Counted from the stretch's first letter, positions 35,357-45,084 are shown. The stretch: 48,200 nt of DNA from an uncultured Mediterraneibacter sp. (GCF_934309415.1 NZ_CAKRDI010000025.1:1-48200); one strand, 5' to 3'. Made by a program: numbers and translations. Notes: generated by a model not told the origin, from the letters alone.

Positions 35357-36517
35357 ATGATAAAAAAGAAAGATTTGGAACTGTATCTTCATATTCCATT
35401 CTGTGTGAAAAAGTGCAATTATTGCGATTTCTTTTCAGCATCTGGAAGTGAAGAAGAACAGGAAGCATATGTACAGGCGATGGTACAGGAAATTCATTGG
35501 TATCAGGAAAAATTTCGGCCGTATGAGGTGAAGACGATTTTCCTCGGTGGAGGCACACCGTCCCTTTTGTCCGGAAATCAGGCAGAGAGAATCTTTCAGT
35601 CTTTGCATGATTCATTTAAGATTGCCAGAGACGCGGAAATTACGATGGAAATGAATCCGGGAACTGTAGATCTGCAAAAACTGAAACAATATAAAGAAGT
35701 CGGAGTGAACCGGTTAAGTATCGGATTGCAGTCAGCTCAGAATCGGGAACTGAAAATGCTGGGACGGATCCATACTTTTGAAGATTTTCTTGAGACATGG
35801 AACGAAGTGGAGAAGGCAGGATTTGAAAACAGGAATATCGATCTGATGTCGGCTCTGCCGGGGCAGAAACTTGAGACCTGGGAAGATACTTTGAAGAAAG
35901 TACTGGCATTGCAGCCAGAGCATATTTCCGCATATAGCCTGATACTGGAAGAAGGAACGCCATTTTATAAATGGTATGAATCTGGGAAATTTGATGCAGG
36001 AGACTGGGAACTTCCGTCGGAAGAAGAGGAATATACAATGGGAGAACGAACCATCCAGATTCTGCAGGATGCAGGTATGCATCGATATGAGATTTCCAAT
36101 TATGCGAAGCCCGGCAAGGAGTGCAGGCATAATCTGGGATACTGGAACCGGACAGAATATCTGGGGATTGGAGCAGGTTCCTCTTCTCTGATCGGAGAGA
36201 CAAGATTTAATCATATCCGGGATCGGAAAGAATATGTGGAGATGATCCGCCGGGGAGAAGCTGTGGATACTGAGCAGGAATTTCTCTCAACAGAGTCTCA
36301 GATGGAAGAATTTATGTATTTGGGACTTCGCAAGACGGAGGGAATCTCAAGAGCAGCATTTCAGGATTATTTCCAGAAATCGCTGGACGAGATTTATGGA
36401 ATGATAATTGAAAAATTAAGTGATGAAAACTTACTGGAATGTGACGGCGACAGAGTGAGACTGTCACATCGGGGGATGGATGTCAGTAATTGTGTGCTGG
36501 CTGAGTTCTTGTTTTAA
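35357..36517 (+). CDS. hemW: Radical SAM heme chaperone HemW
   Basis: Anaerobic heme-handling protein related to coproporphyrinogen III oxidase HemN. Seen: ELYLHIPFCVKKCNYCDFFS with Cys-x3-Cys-x2-Cys, the FLGGGTPSLLSGNQAERI block, a NIDLMSALPGQ motif and the C-terminal HemN domain with LGYWNRTEYLGIGAGSSSLI. The HemW-type CNYCDF pattern and the lack of HemN's extra N-terminal residues favour HemW. Length 386 is normal. ATG 35357 has GGAAAG upstream. Confidence 0.93.
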   Translation: MIKKKDLELYLHIPFCVKKCNYCDFFSASGSEEEQEAYVQAMVQEIHWYQEKFRPYEVKTIFLGGGTPSLLSGNQAERIFQSLHDSFKIARDAEITMEMNPGTVDLQKLKQYKEVGVNRLSIGLQSAQNRELKMLGRIHTFEDFLETWNEVEKAGFENRNIDLMSALPGQKLETWEDTLKKVLALQPEHISAYSLILEEGTPFYKWYESGKFDAGDWELPSEEEEYTMGERTIQILQDAGMHRYEISNYAKPGKECRHNLGYWNRTEYLGIGAGSSSLIGETRFNHIRDRKEYVEMIRRGEAVDTEQEFLSTESQMEEFMYLGLRKTEGISRAAFQDYFQKSLDEIYGMIIEKLSDENLLECDGDRVRLSHRGMDVSNCVLAEFLF

Positions 36518-36550
36518 ACATATTACAGAAAGTTTACATGACATAAACAG

Positions 36551-36581
36551 TTGAAATATCAACAGTTAAGCGATATATAAT
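36551..36581 (+). promoter_or_regulatory. Promoter of the PRD regulator
   Basis: TTGAAA (36551-36556), 17 bases, TATATA (36574-36579), or 19 bases to TATAAT (36576-36581). About 83 bases before the start codon. Confidence 0.55.
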
Positions 36582-36663
36582 AAATGTGTGAAAATGAGAA
36601 AGAGTAAGGCAGATAAGTATCTGTGCAGAAAAAAGTTTAAGAAAAAGTTGGAGGATCAGAAAC

Positions 36664-38718
36664 GTGGGGACAGCTTATATCAATGAACGTTGCAGAAAAA
36701 TACTTACTTTATTACTTATGGCAGAGGATTATATTCCGCTGCAGCAACTGGCCAAAGAGACGGGCGTATCCAGGCGCAGTGTCTATTATGATCTGTGCAA
36801 GGTGAATGAATGGCTGACAGAACTGGATATTCCGGAGCTGGAAGTGGTCAGGGGAAAAGGAATCCTGATTTCGGAAAAGGACAAGAAAAAGATCATTGAG
36901 GCAAATGAGAAGAAAGAGAAAGAAGAGGCATATATCTTTTCTCCTTCAGAAAGAGTAAAGATTATTTATTGTTATATTCTGATTATGCATCTGAGTGAAG
37001 CAGTGTATATTGATAAGATCGCGGAATACTGTCAGGTGAGCCGCAACACGATTTTTAATGATATGCGTGCGGTTGTAAGCCAGCTTCAGGAGTACAATCT
37101 GACACTGGTGTATGAAAAGAAAAAAGGATATAAGATTTCCGGGGATGTAGTGCGGATCAGAGCACTGTTCTTCATGTATTTTAATTCCCTGTATCCGCTG
37201 TTTGAGGCAGGAATGCTGGATTTCCTGTATCAGGAGCCGATTCGGGAATATTATGAAAAGCTTCAGGACATTGCAAAAGAGCTGAACACAGAGTATGTAA
37301 AAGGCGTTCTGTTTTCGCTGGCAGCGCTGATGCCTTTGATGTACAAAGGCGCAAGAAGACCTTATTTCCCGAATCTGAATCTGGAAAAAGTGGAAAATAC
37401 AGAAGAGTATCGCATTGTAAGAGAACGCTTCCCGGATCTGGATGAGAAGGAACACATTTATCTCTGTCTGCATCTTCTTGGATCCCGTGTAGCAGTTCCG
37501 GCAATTGATGACATGTTTGAAAATCAGGCGGATCAGTCAGTTTATGAAATCTCCAAGGCACTGGTGGCAGAGTTTGAGAAGACTGCATGCATCGAATTTG
37601 ATGATAAGGAAGAACTGGAACGTGCATTGTTCCTACATATTAATGCATCCCTGTATCGCTATCAGTACGGTATCCAGATTGGTAATCCATTAAGCGATGA
37701 TATCATGAGGGAGTATCCGAATCTTTATGACATTACGAAAGTTGCATCCAGGTATTTGGAACAGATGATCGGATTGCCAATTCCGGACAGTGAGATTGCA
37801 TATCTGGCATTACATTTCGGATCGCATATGAAAGTGGCAGATGTCTCCAAAGAGGAATTGCGTGTTCTAATCGTTTGTGTGAATGGAATTTCAACTGGAA
37901 ATATGTTGCGGCGGGAGATTCAGAAGCTGCTCCCACATGCGAAGATCATTGGTGTGGTGGCAGCAGTAGATCTTAGTACAGTTCAGAAGGAATGTGATCT
38001 GATCATCTCTACTGTGAATCTGAAAGCAGTTGTTCCGGTGATCGTGGTCCGTCCGATTCTGACTGATTATGACCGGAAAGCCATTCTGAATCACAGGCTG
38101 GTGGAGCATAAGAAAAAGACCAATGATGTGGCTGAGATTTTTGATGTAGTAAAGAAATATGTAGACGAAGAAGATTATGAAAATCTGAGACAGGATCTCG
38201 CAAGATATGTGCACGGAGAATTTGAACAGGAGACAAATGCCAGACGAAAAGTAAAAGGTCTGGCAGAATTTCTTGCAAAAGACCGAATTCGGATCGAAGA
38301 GGGAAAATATTCCTGGCAGGATGCAGTACGCAAATCGGGTGAAATGCTTCTGGAAGAGGGAAGTATTGAGAAATCTTATATCGATCATATTATTTCTCAG
38401 ATCCGATATTATGGCCCATATATGTTTATTACAAAGGGAATCGTGCTCGCACATGGAAAACCGGAGGATGGAGCGAACCGTCTGGATGTTTCCATGACCG
38501 TTTTTAAGGAGCCGGTACACTTTTCTGAGTTCTATGATGCACAGATTATCATTATGCTGGCAGTAAAGGATCAGGAAAAACACTTGAAAATACTCAAAGA
38601 TATCATGAATCTGTTCGAAGAACACAATGGATTGCACGAAATCGCAGAAAAATGTGCAACAAATGAAATTCTAAACTATATTGAACAGACATTGGGGAAT
38701 GAAAACGAAGAAAACTAA
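36664..38718 (+). CDS. PRD-containing PTS-controlled transcriptional regulator (likely ula operon activator)
   Basis: A 684-residue BglG/MtlR-type regulator. Order: N-terminal HTH (QQLAKETGVSRRSVYYDLCK), a second HTH (YCQVSRNTIFNDMRAV), two PTS-regulation domains (the histidine sites near HINASLYRYQYGI and LALHFGSHM), an EIIB-like domain (IVCVNGISTGNMLRREI), and an EIIA-like domain at the C-terminus with the phosphorylatable His in GIVLAHGKPEDGANR. Such proteins are controlled by phosphorylation through HPr and the matching EIIB. It lies 540 bases ahead of the ula operon, with a terminator between, so it is its likely activator (UlaR/SgaR-like). Start is GTG 36664 with GGAGGA 8 bases upstream. 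Confidence 0.9.
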   Translation: MGTAYINERCRKILTLLLMAEDYIPLQQLAKETGVSRRSVYYDLCKVNEWLTELDIPELEVVRGKGILISEKDKKKIIEANEKKEKEEAYIFSPSERVKIIYCYILIMHLSEAVYIDKIAEYCQVSRNTIFNDMRAVVSQLQEYNLTLVYEKKKGYKISGDVVRIRALFFMYFNSLYPLFEAGMLDFLYQEPIREYYEKLQDIAKELNTEYVKGVLFSLAALMPLMYKGARRPYFPNLNLEKVENTEEYRIVRERFPDLDEKEHIYLCLHLLGSRVAVPAIDDMFENQADQSVYEISKALVAEFEKTACIEFDDKEELERALFLHINASLYRYQYGIQIGNPLSDDIMREYPNLYDITKVASRYLEQMIGLPIPDSEIAYLALHFGSHMKVADVSKEELRVLIVCVNGISTGNMLRREIQKLLPHAKIIGVVAAVDLSTVQKECDLIISTVNLKAVVPVIVVRPILTDYDRKAILNHRLVEHKKKTNDVAEIFDVVKKYVDEEDYENLRQDLARYVHGEFEQETNARRKVKGLAEFLAKDRIRIEEGKYSWQDAVRKSGEMLLEEGSIEKSYIDHIISQIRYYGPYMFITKGIVLAHGKPEDGANRLDVSMTVFKEPVHFSEFYDAQIIIMLAVKDQEKHLKILKDIMNLFEEHNGLHEIAEKCATNEILNYIEQTLGNENEEN

Positions 38719-38852
38719 AGGCAGGAGATTTGGAACAATCGTTTCAGGCATTCAAAGAAGGTACAAAATATAAAATTGTGCAAGCATGCATGAGGTATGG
38801 ATGAGAATCTGAGCGATGTGAGAAATCAACAGAAAGCAGGAAATCTAAAGAG

Positions 38853-38899
38853 AGCAGTTATACTACATTGGTGTAAACCGTGTGGTATAACTGCTTTTT
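38853..38899 (+). terminator. Terminator after the PRD regulator
   Basis: AGCAGTTATACTACA (38853-38867) pairs with TGTGGTATAACTGCT (38881-38895), followed by TTTT. It separates the regulator from the ula genes. Confidence 0.85.
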
Positions 38900-38923
38900 G
38901 TGATGCAAGATCTTCTTTATTAT

Positions 38924-39066
38924 GTTACTGTTCACTCCCATGTCAATCACTCCGCTGATTGGCATGGAGGATGCACGTATTGTCTTGAATGTATCTCGCC
39001 CATCGCCAAAGGCGATTCTAAATGGCGAGATACGTTACTGTTTACAGCTATGCTGTGAACAGTAAC
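38924..39066 (-). repeat. Family B repeat, third 143 bp copy, inverted
   Basis: Ends and length (143 bp) match the copies at 21063 and 25142, but in the opposite orientation. It lies between the regulator's terminator and ulaG. The long arm ATGTATCTCGCC ... GGCGAGATACG is present, with the GTTTACAGCTATGCTGTGAACAGTAAC hairpin now on the right side. Confidence 0.9.
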
Positions 39067-39182
39067 CACACAATTCTTTGCACAAACTACAAACGTTTCT
39101 TGGGCTGTTCATTCTAAGGACTGGATGCTATGATGAAATCACAAAAACAAAGCCGGCTAAAACAAATATAAAAGATACAGCA

Positions 39183-39229
39183 TTTAACCGAATCAAGTAG
39201 CGAAGCGGATTGCGAATATCCGCTTGACT
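39183..39229 (+). repeat. Family A repeat, short (47 bp) copy before ulaG
   Basis: TTTAACCGAATCAAGTA is joined directly to GCGAAGCGGATTGCGAA and the ATCCGCTTGACT end. The two parts are 117 bp apart in the full copy at 7489, each next to a CAAGTA; the loss of one 117-bp segment between these direct repeats gives exactly 47 bp. It can fold as AGCGGAT/ATCCGCT. It lies 29 bases before ulaG and would be in its leader if a promoter lies upstream. Confidence 0.85.
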
Positions 39230-39257
39230 CAGAGCAGAAGTAAAGGAGAACAAAGAA

Positions 39258-40361
39258 ATGAGTAAAGTAGAAGAGATCACAAGAGAAAACTGGATTATGA
39301 GCACATTTCCAGAGTGGGGAACATGGCTTGTAGAAGATATCGAGAATGAAAAAGTGGCACCTGGCAATGTGGCAATGTGGTGGCTCGGATGTACAGGAAT
39401 CTGGATGAAGACACCGGAAGATACAAACATTACAATCGATCTCTGGTGTGGAAATGGAAAACGTACTCATGGTGATGGTAAGATGAAAGTCGGACATCAG
39501 ATGGCAAACATGTGTGGCGGACGTGCAATGCAGCCGAACTTAAGAAATGTTCCATTTGTAATTGATCCATTCGCATTTAAGAAAGTTGATGCAGTGCTTG
39601 CAACACATTATCATCAGGATCATATGTCAGCAGAGTGGGCAGCACATGTAATCCAGAGCGGAATGACAACAGTAGATGAGAATGGAAAAGAGATTCCGGT
39701 TCCATTCATCGGACCAAAGAAATCTGTAGAGCTGTGGCAGAAATGGGGTGTTCCGGCAGACAGATGTATCACAGTAAAACCAGGAGACACAATCAAGATC
39801 AAAGACCTGGAGATCATTGCACTGGATTCTTTTGACCGTACCTGTATCGTAACAACAGACAGAACAGATGAGACACGCGAAGAACTGACAGGCGTGTGCC
39901 CGACAGATATGGATGACAAAGCAGTAAACTACCTGATCAAAACACCGGGCGGAAACATTTACCACAGTGGAGATTCTCATTTCTCTATTTACTTTGCAAA
40001 ACACGGAAAAGATTATGATGTAGATGTTGCATTTGGTTCTTTCGGAGAGAACCCGATCGGAATGCAGGATAAGATGACATCCATCGATGTGCTGAGAATG
40101 GCTGAGAACCTTCAGTGTAAAGTAGTAATCCCGATCCACTGGGATGTATGGACAAACTTCCAGGCAGACTGTGATGAGATCAAAGTACTGTATGACTTCA
40201 AGAAAGACAGAAATGAATATAAATTCCATCCATTCTTCTGGCAGGTAGGTGGCAAATATACTTATCCGGCAGACAAAGATAAGATCTACTATCACCACAG
40301 AAGAGGATTCGAGGACTGCTTCGAGGCACCACAGAACATTCCGTTCCGTTCCTGCCTGTAA
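39258..40361 (+). CDS. ulaG: L-ascorbate-6-phosphate lactonase
   Basis: Opens the lactone ring of L-ascorbate 6-phosphate to 3-keto-L-gulonate 6-phosphate. The 367 residues match UlaG throughout: [20 protein letters not shown] at the N-terminus, WWLGCTGIW, the metal-binding THYHQDH of the metallo-beta-lactamase fold, [10 protein letters not shown], the [20 protein letters not shown] block and [11 protein letters not shown] at the end. Slightly longer than the E. coli enzyme (354). AAAGGAG precedes the ATG. First gene of the ula operon in this window. Confidence 0.96.
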   Translation: MSKVEEITRENWIMSTFPEWGTWLVEDIENEKVAPGNVAMWWLGCTGIWMKTPEDTNITIDLWCGNGKRTHGDGKMKVGHQMANMCGGRAMQPNLRNVPFVIDPFAFKKVDAVLATHYHQDHMSAEWAAHVIQSGMTTVDENGKEIPVPFIGPKKSVELWQKWGVPADRCITVKPGDTIKIKDLEIIALDSFDRTCIVTTDRTDETREELTGVCPTDMDDKAVNYLIKTPGGNIYHSGDSHFSIYFAKHGKDYDVDVAFGSFGENPIGMQDKMTSIDVLRMAENLQCKVVIPIHWDVWTNFQADCDEIKVLYDFKKDRNEYKFHPFFWQVGGKYTYPADKDKIYYHHRRGFEDCFEAPQNIPFRSCL

Positions 40362-40392
40362 ATGATAAAGTGTAAGAAACTCTTTTTAAATA

Positions 40393-40434
40393 TGTTCCAG
40401 AGGCTCTGAAAATAGAATCAGAGGCTTTGGAACA
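40393..40434 (+). other. Hairpin between ulaG and ulaC
   Basis: TGTTCCAGAGGCTCTGA and TCAGAGGCTTTGGAACA form a long stem with an eight-base loop. There is no T-run on the plus strand, so it is not a standard terminator for ulaG. It could be a processing or stabilising site that tunes ulaG against the PTS genes. Confidence 0.5.
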
Positions 40435-40540
40435 GGAAAAACAGATTCAGAATAAGCGCAGAGTTACTGTATAAGCTGAAAGAAAAGAGAGGCTGATCCA
40501 GAAGATGGACGCATTCTGAAATAAGAGAATGGAGAAAATC

Positions 40541-40999
40541 ATGTTAAAAGAATTTGTAGAGAAAAAACATTACAAATTTGCCGAGTCTGCAGCGGACTGG
40601 AAAGAAGCAATCCGCATGAGCTGTGAACCACTGGAGGCAGATGGAACAGTAGAGGCAAATTATAAAGAAGATATTATTAAATGTGTTGAAAAATATGGAC
40701 CATATATCGTTATTGCTTCCAATGTAGCAATGCCGCACTCACAGGAAGGAGCTGTCGGAGTTAATAAAACTGCAGTTTCCTTTATGAAAGTAGAGCAGCC
40801 GGTCAGCTTTGAGCCGGGTAATCCGGAACTGGACGCACAGTTGTTTTTTACATTGGCATCCTGCAATCCAGACCAGCATCTGGATAATATGTCAAGATTA
40901 TCTGAAATGCTGATGAATGAAGAACTGGTGGAAGAACTTGCGGATGCAAAGACACCGGAAGATCTGTTAAAGCTGGAAGAGAAATATATCAGCGAATAA
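40541..40999 (+). CDS. ulaC: Ascorbate-specific PTS component IIA
   Basis: Cytoplasmic phosphocarrier of the ascorbate PTS. About 152 residues of the PTS_EIIA_2 (fructose/mannitol) type, with the phosphorylated His66 in NVAMPHSQEGA. Start is ATG 40541, 7 bases after GGAG; an in-frame ATG at 40529 lies upstream of that site. It passes phosphate from HPr to UlaB and may also signal to the EIIA/EIIB-bearing regulator upstream. Confidence 0.93.
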   Translation: MLKEFVEKKHYKFAESAADWKEAIRMSCEPLEADGTVEANYKEDIIKCVEKYGPYIVIASNVAMPHSQEGAVGVNKTAVSFMKVEQPVSFEPGNPELDAQLFFTLASCNPDQHLDNMSRLSEMLMNEELVEELADAKTPEDLLKLEEKYISE

Positions 41000-41037
41000 A
41001 ACGGAAATAATATGAGAGCAGACAGGAGGAAATACAT

Positions 41038-42522
41038 ATGGATATTTTAATGAGAGCGTGGTCCTATTTCGCGACGAACATATTGGAACAGCCGGCATTT
41101 ATGATCGGTCTGATCGTAGCACTTGGATATATTCTTCTGAAGAAACCATGGTATGACGTAATTGCAGGAGTGATCAAGGCAATCGTAGGATACCTGATTT
41201 TAACCGTTGGTTCCAGCGGACTGGTAAGTAATTTCCGTCCGGTACTTGTAGGACTGAAAGACCGTTTCAATATGGATGCGATGGTAATTGATCCGTATTT
41301 TGGACAAAATGCAGTAACCGCCGGTGTGGAAGAAGTATTCGGTAAAGGATTTGGAGAGGCAATGGTTCTTCTTCTCATCGCATTTATTGTAAACATTGTT
41401 CTTGTAAGATTCAGCAAGATCACAAAGATGCGTGCACTGTTTACAACAGGACATGTACAGGTACAGCAGGCAGCGACAGCATACTGGTTAATCATGTTTG
41501 CTTGCCCGTTCCTGTTAAAGAATAACGTTGCAATGTTAGTAGTTATGGCAGTTGTGCTTGGTCTTTACTGGGCGGTAGGAGCCAACCTCACAATCAAGCC
41601 ATGCCAGGAATTATCTGATGGAGCAGGTTTCTGCCTCGCACATCAGCAGATGTTCGGAATTGCTCTGAATACATGGATTGCAGAGAAATTCTTTGGTAAG
41701 AAGAAAAATGGTAAAGATGTAAAGAAAATTGATGACGTAGAACTTCCGGGATTTATGTCTATCTTCAATGACAATATGGTATGTACCTCCATTTTGATGC
41801 TGATCTTCTTTGGTGCGATCCTTGTGATCCTCGGAAGAGATTATCTGACAGAGCAGGGATTTATGACAGAAGGACAGAGCATGGTATTTTATGTGATCCA
41901 GACTTGTCTCTACTTCTCAGTATATCTGGCAATCCTTCAGCTTGGTGTCCGTACTTTCGTAACAGAGCTGACTCAGTCCTTCCAGGGTATCGCTGATAAG
42001 CTTCTTCCGGGATCTATCCCAGGAGTTGACTGTGCAGTAGCATTTGGATTTGGTTCTGCCAATGCAGTTCCGATCGGATTCCTTGCAGGATTTGTAGGAC
42101 AGATCCTTGCAATCGCAGTACTAATCGTATTAAAGAGTCCGGTACTTGTAATCTGTGGATTCGTTCCGGTATTCTTTGATAACGCAACAATTGGTATTTT
42201 TGCAAATGAAAAAGGCGGCGTAAAAGCAGCTCTGATTCTTCCATTTATCTCAGGTCTGTGCCAGGTATTCGGTTCTGCGATCATCGCAGGCTGGGTTGGA
42301 ATGGCAGCGTACGGCGGATACATTGGAATGTGGGATTGGGCAGTTGTATGGCCGGTCATGACAGCAGCAATGAAATTCTTAAGCTACGCAGGTATCGTAC
42401 TGGTTGCAGTTGTACTGATCGCAATTCCACAGATCGAGTACCGTCTTGACAAAGAAGGATACTTCAAGATCACAGAAGATTACGAAGCTTACAAAGAAAT
42501 GAAAGCTGCAAAGAATAAATAA
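41038..42522 (+). CDS. ulaA: Ascorbate-specific PTS component IIC
   Basis: Membrane permease of the UlaA/SgaT family that carries L-ascorbate in and phosphorylates it. The 494 residues have about 11 hydrophobic helices and two repeated halves with conserved Gly-rich stretches (TAGVEEVFGKGFGEAMVLLL; VPIGFLAGFVGQILA) and the FFDNATIGIFANEKGG block. Longer than the E. coli protein (465) because of a central loop and tail. AGGAGG precedes the ATG. Follows ulaC by 38 bases. Confidence 0.95.
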   Translation: MDILMRAWSYFATNILEQPAFMIGLIVALGYILLKKPWYDVIAGVIKAIVGYLILTVGSSGLVSNFRPVLVGLKDRFNMDAMVIDPYFGQNAVTAGVEEVFGKGFGEAMVLLLIAFIVNIVLVRFSKITKMRALFTTGHVQVQQAATAYWLIMFACPFLLKNNVAMLVVMAVVLGLYWAVGANLTIKPCQELSDGAGFCLAHQQMFGIALNTWIAEKFFGKKKNGKDVKKIDDVELPGFMSIFNDNMVCTSILMLIFFGAILVILGRDYLTEQGFMTEGQSMVFYVIQTCLYFSVYLAILQLGVRTFVTELTQSFQGIADKLLPGSIPGVDCAVAFGFGSANAVPIGFLAGFVGQILAIAVLIVLKSPVLVICGFVPVFFDNATIGIFANEKGGVKAALILPFISGLCQVFGSAIIAGWVGMAAYGGYIGMWDWAVVWPVMTAAMKFLSYAGIVLVAVVLIAIPQIEYRLDKEGYFKITEDYEAYKEMKAAKNK

Positions 42523-42605
42523 AATGATAATGAATTGAAAACAGAGCAGAAAACAGTAAGAACGAGAAAGAACTGCTCTTGGAATCAGAAAAGGAGATAT
42601 GAGTT

Positions 42606-42911
42606 ATGAGTACAAAGAATTTAAAGTTTATGGTATGTTGTGCAAATGGAGCAGGTTCAAGCATGATGATGAAGATGACATTACAGAAAGTCCTGAAGAA
42701 AGTAAATATTACTCCTGGAAGACTGCATCACTGTGCACTGTCAGAAGGAAAGAGTGCTGCCACACAGTTTGACGTAGTTCTCTGTGCACAGAACTTTGCA
42801 AATATGTTCAAAGATGCAGAGAAAAAAGGAGTGAAAGTAATCCCGCTCAGAAATATTATGTCTGCACAGGAGATTGAAGAAAAATTAAAAGAGCATGGTG
42901 TGATCGAGTAA
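42606..42911 (+). CDS. ulaB: Ascorbate-specific PTS component IIB
   Basis: Small phosphocarrier of the ascorbate PTS: 101 residues with the phosphocysteine loop VCCANGAGSSMMMKM (Cys12 aligns with the family active site; Cys11 precedes it). It accepts phosphate from UlaC and gives it to the sugar on UlaA. Lies after ulaA and before ulaE. Confidence 0.93.
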   Translation: MSTKNLKFMVCCANGAGSSMMMKMTLQKVLKKVNITPGRLHHCALSEGKSAATQFDVVLCAQNFANMFKDAEKKGVKVIPLRNIMSAQEIEEKLKEHGVIE

Positions 42912-42927
42912 TTCTGGAGGAGAAAAA

Positions 42928-43782
42928 ATGGAGAGGGAATATACACTTGGTCTGTATGAAAAATCAATGCCGTCAGAGCTTAGCTGGGAGCAGAAAATGC
43001 TCTCAGCCAAAGCGGCAGGATTTGATTACATTGAGATCAGTATTGATGAGACAGATGCAAAACTTGCAAGACTTGACATGTCAAAAGAGGAACGGCTGAA
43101 ACTGGTGGAACTGATGATGAAGACGGGAGTTCCAATCCGGTCCATGTGTCTGAGCGGACATCGCAAATATCCGCTTGGCAGCAGTGATCCTGAGATTGAA
43201 AAGCGGGGAATGGAGATCATGGAAAAAGCAATTCGGCTTTCCGAGGATCTTGGAATCCGTATCATCCAACTTGCAGGATATGATGTTTATTATGAAGAAT
43301 CCTCTTTTGAGACAAAAAAGCGTTTCTTACGCAATCTGAAAAAAGCAACTCATATGGCAGAACGTGCCGGTGTAGTTCTTGGATTTGAGACAATGGAAAC
43401 TGAGTTTATGAACACAGTAGAAAAAGCCATGAAATACACAACACTGGTAGATTCGCCTTATCTGAACGTGTACCCGGATATTGGAAATATTACAAATGCA
43501 GCAAAAGAATATAAAAATGATGTTCTTGAAGATATGATGATCGGAAAGGGACATCTGTGTGCCATGCACTTAAAAGAGACTGTACCGGGAAAATTCAGAG
43601 AGATTCCGTTTGGAACTGGACATGTGAATTTTCAGGAAGCAATTGATTTTGCATGGAAACTGGGCATCAGAAAATATGTGACAGAATTCTGGTATATGGG
43701 AAATGAAAACTGGAAAGATGATCTTGTATTTGCCCATGATATGTTTGAGAAGATGCTGGATGCACAGGTGACAGAAGTGTAG
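42928..43782 (+). CDS. ulaE: L-xylulose/L-ribulose-5-phosphate 3-epimerase
   Basis: Epimerises L-xylulose 5-phosphate to L-ribulose 5-phosphate. The 284 residues form a TIM-barrel of the UlaE/SgaU type: LGLYEKSMPSELSWEQKM at the start, FDYIEISIDETDAKLARLD, IQLAGYDVYYEE, GFETMETEFMNT and MHLKETVPGKFREIPFGTGH with the metal-binding Glu and His residues. Length is normal. Starts 16 bases after ulaB with GGAGG upstream. Confidence 0.95.
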   Translation: MEREYTLGLYEKSMPSELSWEQKMLSAKAAGFDYIEISIDETDAKLARLDMSKEERLKLVELMMKTGVPIRSMCLSGHRKYPLGSSDPEIEKRGMEIMEKAIRLSEDLGIRIIQLAGYDVYYEESSFETKKRFLRNLKKATHMAERAGVVLGFETMETEFMNTVEKAMKYTTLVDSPYLNVYPDIGNITNAAKEYKNDVLEDMMIGKGHLCAMHLKETVPGKFREIPFGTGHVNFQEAIDFAWKLGIRKYVTEFWYMGNENWKDDLVFAHDMFEKMLDAQVTEV

Positions 43783-43882
43783 AGATTCGAGAAACTGGAA
43801 AGTATTTTTCAGACACGCGTTACTGTGGCGGAAGTGATAAAGAATTCAAATATGATAAAGAAGTTTAGAGAGGAAGAAGAAT

Positions 43883-44935
43883 ATGTGGAATGTTGAGAAA
43901 AAAGTGATTTCCAATCTGACAAAATGTTATTCGATTGCACCATTGGAATATCAGGGTAAGAAGCATTTTATGGTGGCAGCAGAAAAGATTGACCGCTGTA
44001 TTTTATTTGATCAGGACGGAAATGAAGAAGATACCATCTGGAGTGAGCCAGGCGGAGTTATGAGCATGGTGCAGGTACCGGGAACAGACGGACAGTTTCT
44101 TGCAACACACAAGTTTTACTCACCAAATGATTCAAAAGAGGCAAAGATTGTCATCGTTACACCGATTGAAAAAGGAAACTGGGAAGTTCGTACACTGGTA
44201 GATCTTCCACATGTTCATCGATTTGATATCGTAGAGCGCAACGGAGTCCGTTACCTGATTGCCTGTGCTTTGAAATCTGGTCATGAGTACAAAGATGACT
44301 GGTCAATGCCGGGAAAAGTCTATGCGGCAGTATTACCGGAAGATCTTTCTTTTTATAATGAAGAGCATCAGTTAGAACTGAAAGTGATCAAAGATAACAT
44401 GCTTAAGAATCATGGATACTACAGAGTAAATGACGAAGGGGTAGATACCTGCGTGATTTCAGCAGATTGCGGAGTATTCCAGTTTATCCCGCCGGAAAAT
44501 GCAGAGGGAGAATGGGAAATCCGTACATTACTTGATACAGCGGCAAGCGATGCAGTCCTGGTTGATCTGGATGAAGATGGTGAGAAGGAACTTGCAGTCC
44601 TGTCTCCGTTCCATGGAGATCAGATCTCTATTTATAAGAAGAAAGACGGAGCATATGAGAAGGTTTATGAATATGAAAAACCGGCTGAATTTACACATGC
44701 AATTTACGGCGGCGATCTGTGTGGAAAACCGGTAGTTGTGATCGGCCACAGAAAAGCAGAAAGAGATCTGATCGTTTTTTCCTATAATCAGGAGACAAAG
44801 CAGTATGAGTCAGAAGTGATCGATCATGACTGCGGTCCTGCAAATGTAGCACATTATGTGAAGGATGGAAAAGATATTATTATCTCTGCAAACCGTGAGA
44901 CAGATGAAGTTGCGATGTATACTGTTTTCAGATAA
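43883..44935 (+). CDS. Unknown beta-propeller-like protein in the ula operon
   Basis: A 350-residue protein with no signal peptide and no membrane helix. Its repeated strand patterns (YQGKKHFMVAAEKIDR, ERNGVRYLIACALKSG, FTHAIYGGDLCGKPVVVIGH, VKDGKDIIISANRETDE) and an FG-GAP-like metal loop at residues 228-233 (DLDEDG in VDLDEDGEKELAVL) suggest a seven-bladed propeller. I do not recognise a characterised enzyme. It lies in the ula operon between ulaE and ulaF, where E. coli has none, and the decarboxylase UlaD is absent. It could bind an ascorbate-derived intermediate or be a lactonase, isomerase or accessory protein; all are guesses. GAGGAAG precedes the ATG. Confidence 0.8.
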   Translation: MWNVEKKVISNLTKCYSIAPLEYQGKKHFMVAAEKIDRCILFDQDGNEEDTIWSEPGGVMSMVQVPGTDGQFLATHKFYSPNDSKEAKIVIVTPIEKGNWEVRTLVDLPHVHRFDIVERNGVRYLIACALKSGHEYKDDWSMPGKVYAAVLPEDLSFYNEEHQLELKVIKDNMLKNHGYYRVNDEGVDTCVISADCGVFQFIPPENAEGEWEIRTLLDTAASDAVLVDLDEDGEKELAVLSPFHGDQISIYKKKDGAYEKVYEYEKPAEFTHAIYGGDLCGKPVVVIGHRKAERDLIVFSYNQETKQYESEVIDHDCGPANVAHYVKDGKDIIISANRETDEVAMYTVFR

Positions 44936-44959
44936 TTACTGATAAGACATGCAATGTAA

Positions 44960-45013
44960 TTTAACCGAATCAAGTAAGTCCCCTGCTTCAATTGCGAAAA
45001 GCAATAAGCAGTG
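44960..45013 (+). repeat. Family A repeat, left fragment before ulaF
   Basis: A 54-bp copy of the left part of family A (TTTAACCGAATCAAGTAAGT ... ATTGCGAAAAGCAATAAGCAGTG), ending after the ATTGC/GCAAT hairpin. It lies inside the operon, between the propeller gene and ulaF. Confidence 0.85.
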
Positions 45014-45084
45014 TTCCTGTGAGTAAAGTGAGAAATGAGTCCTTTATATGGAAGCAAAGAAGAATATAAAAAGAGGAAAGAAAA

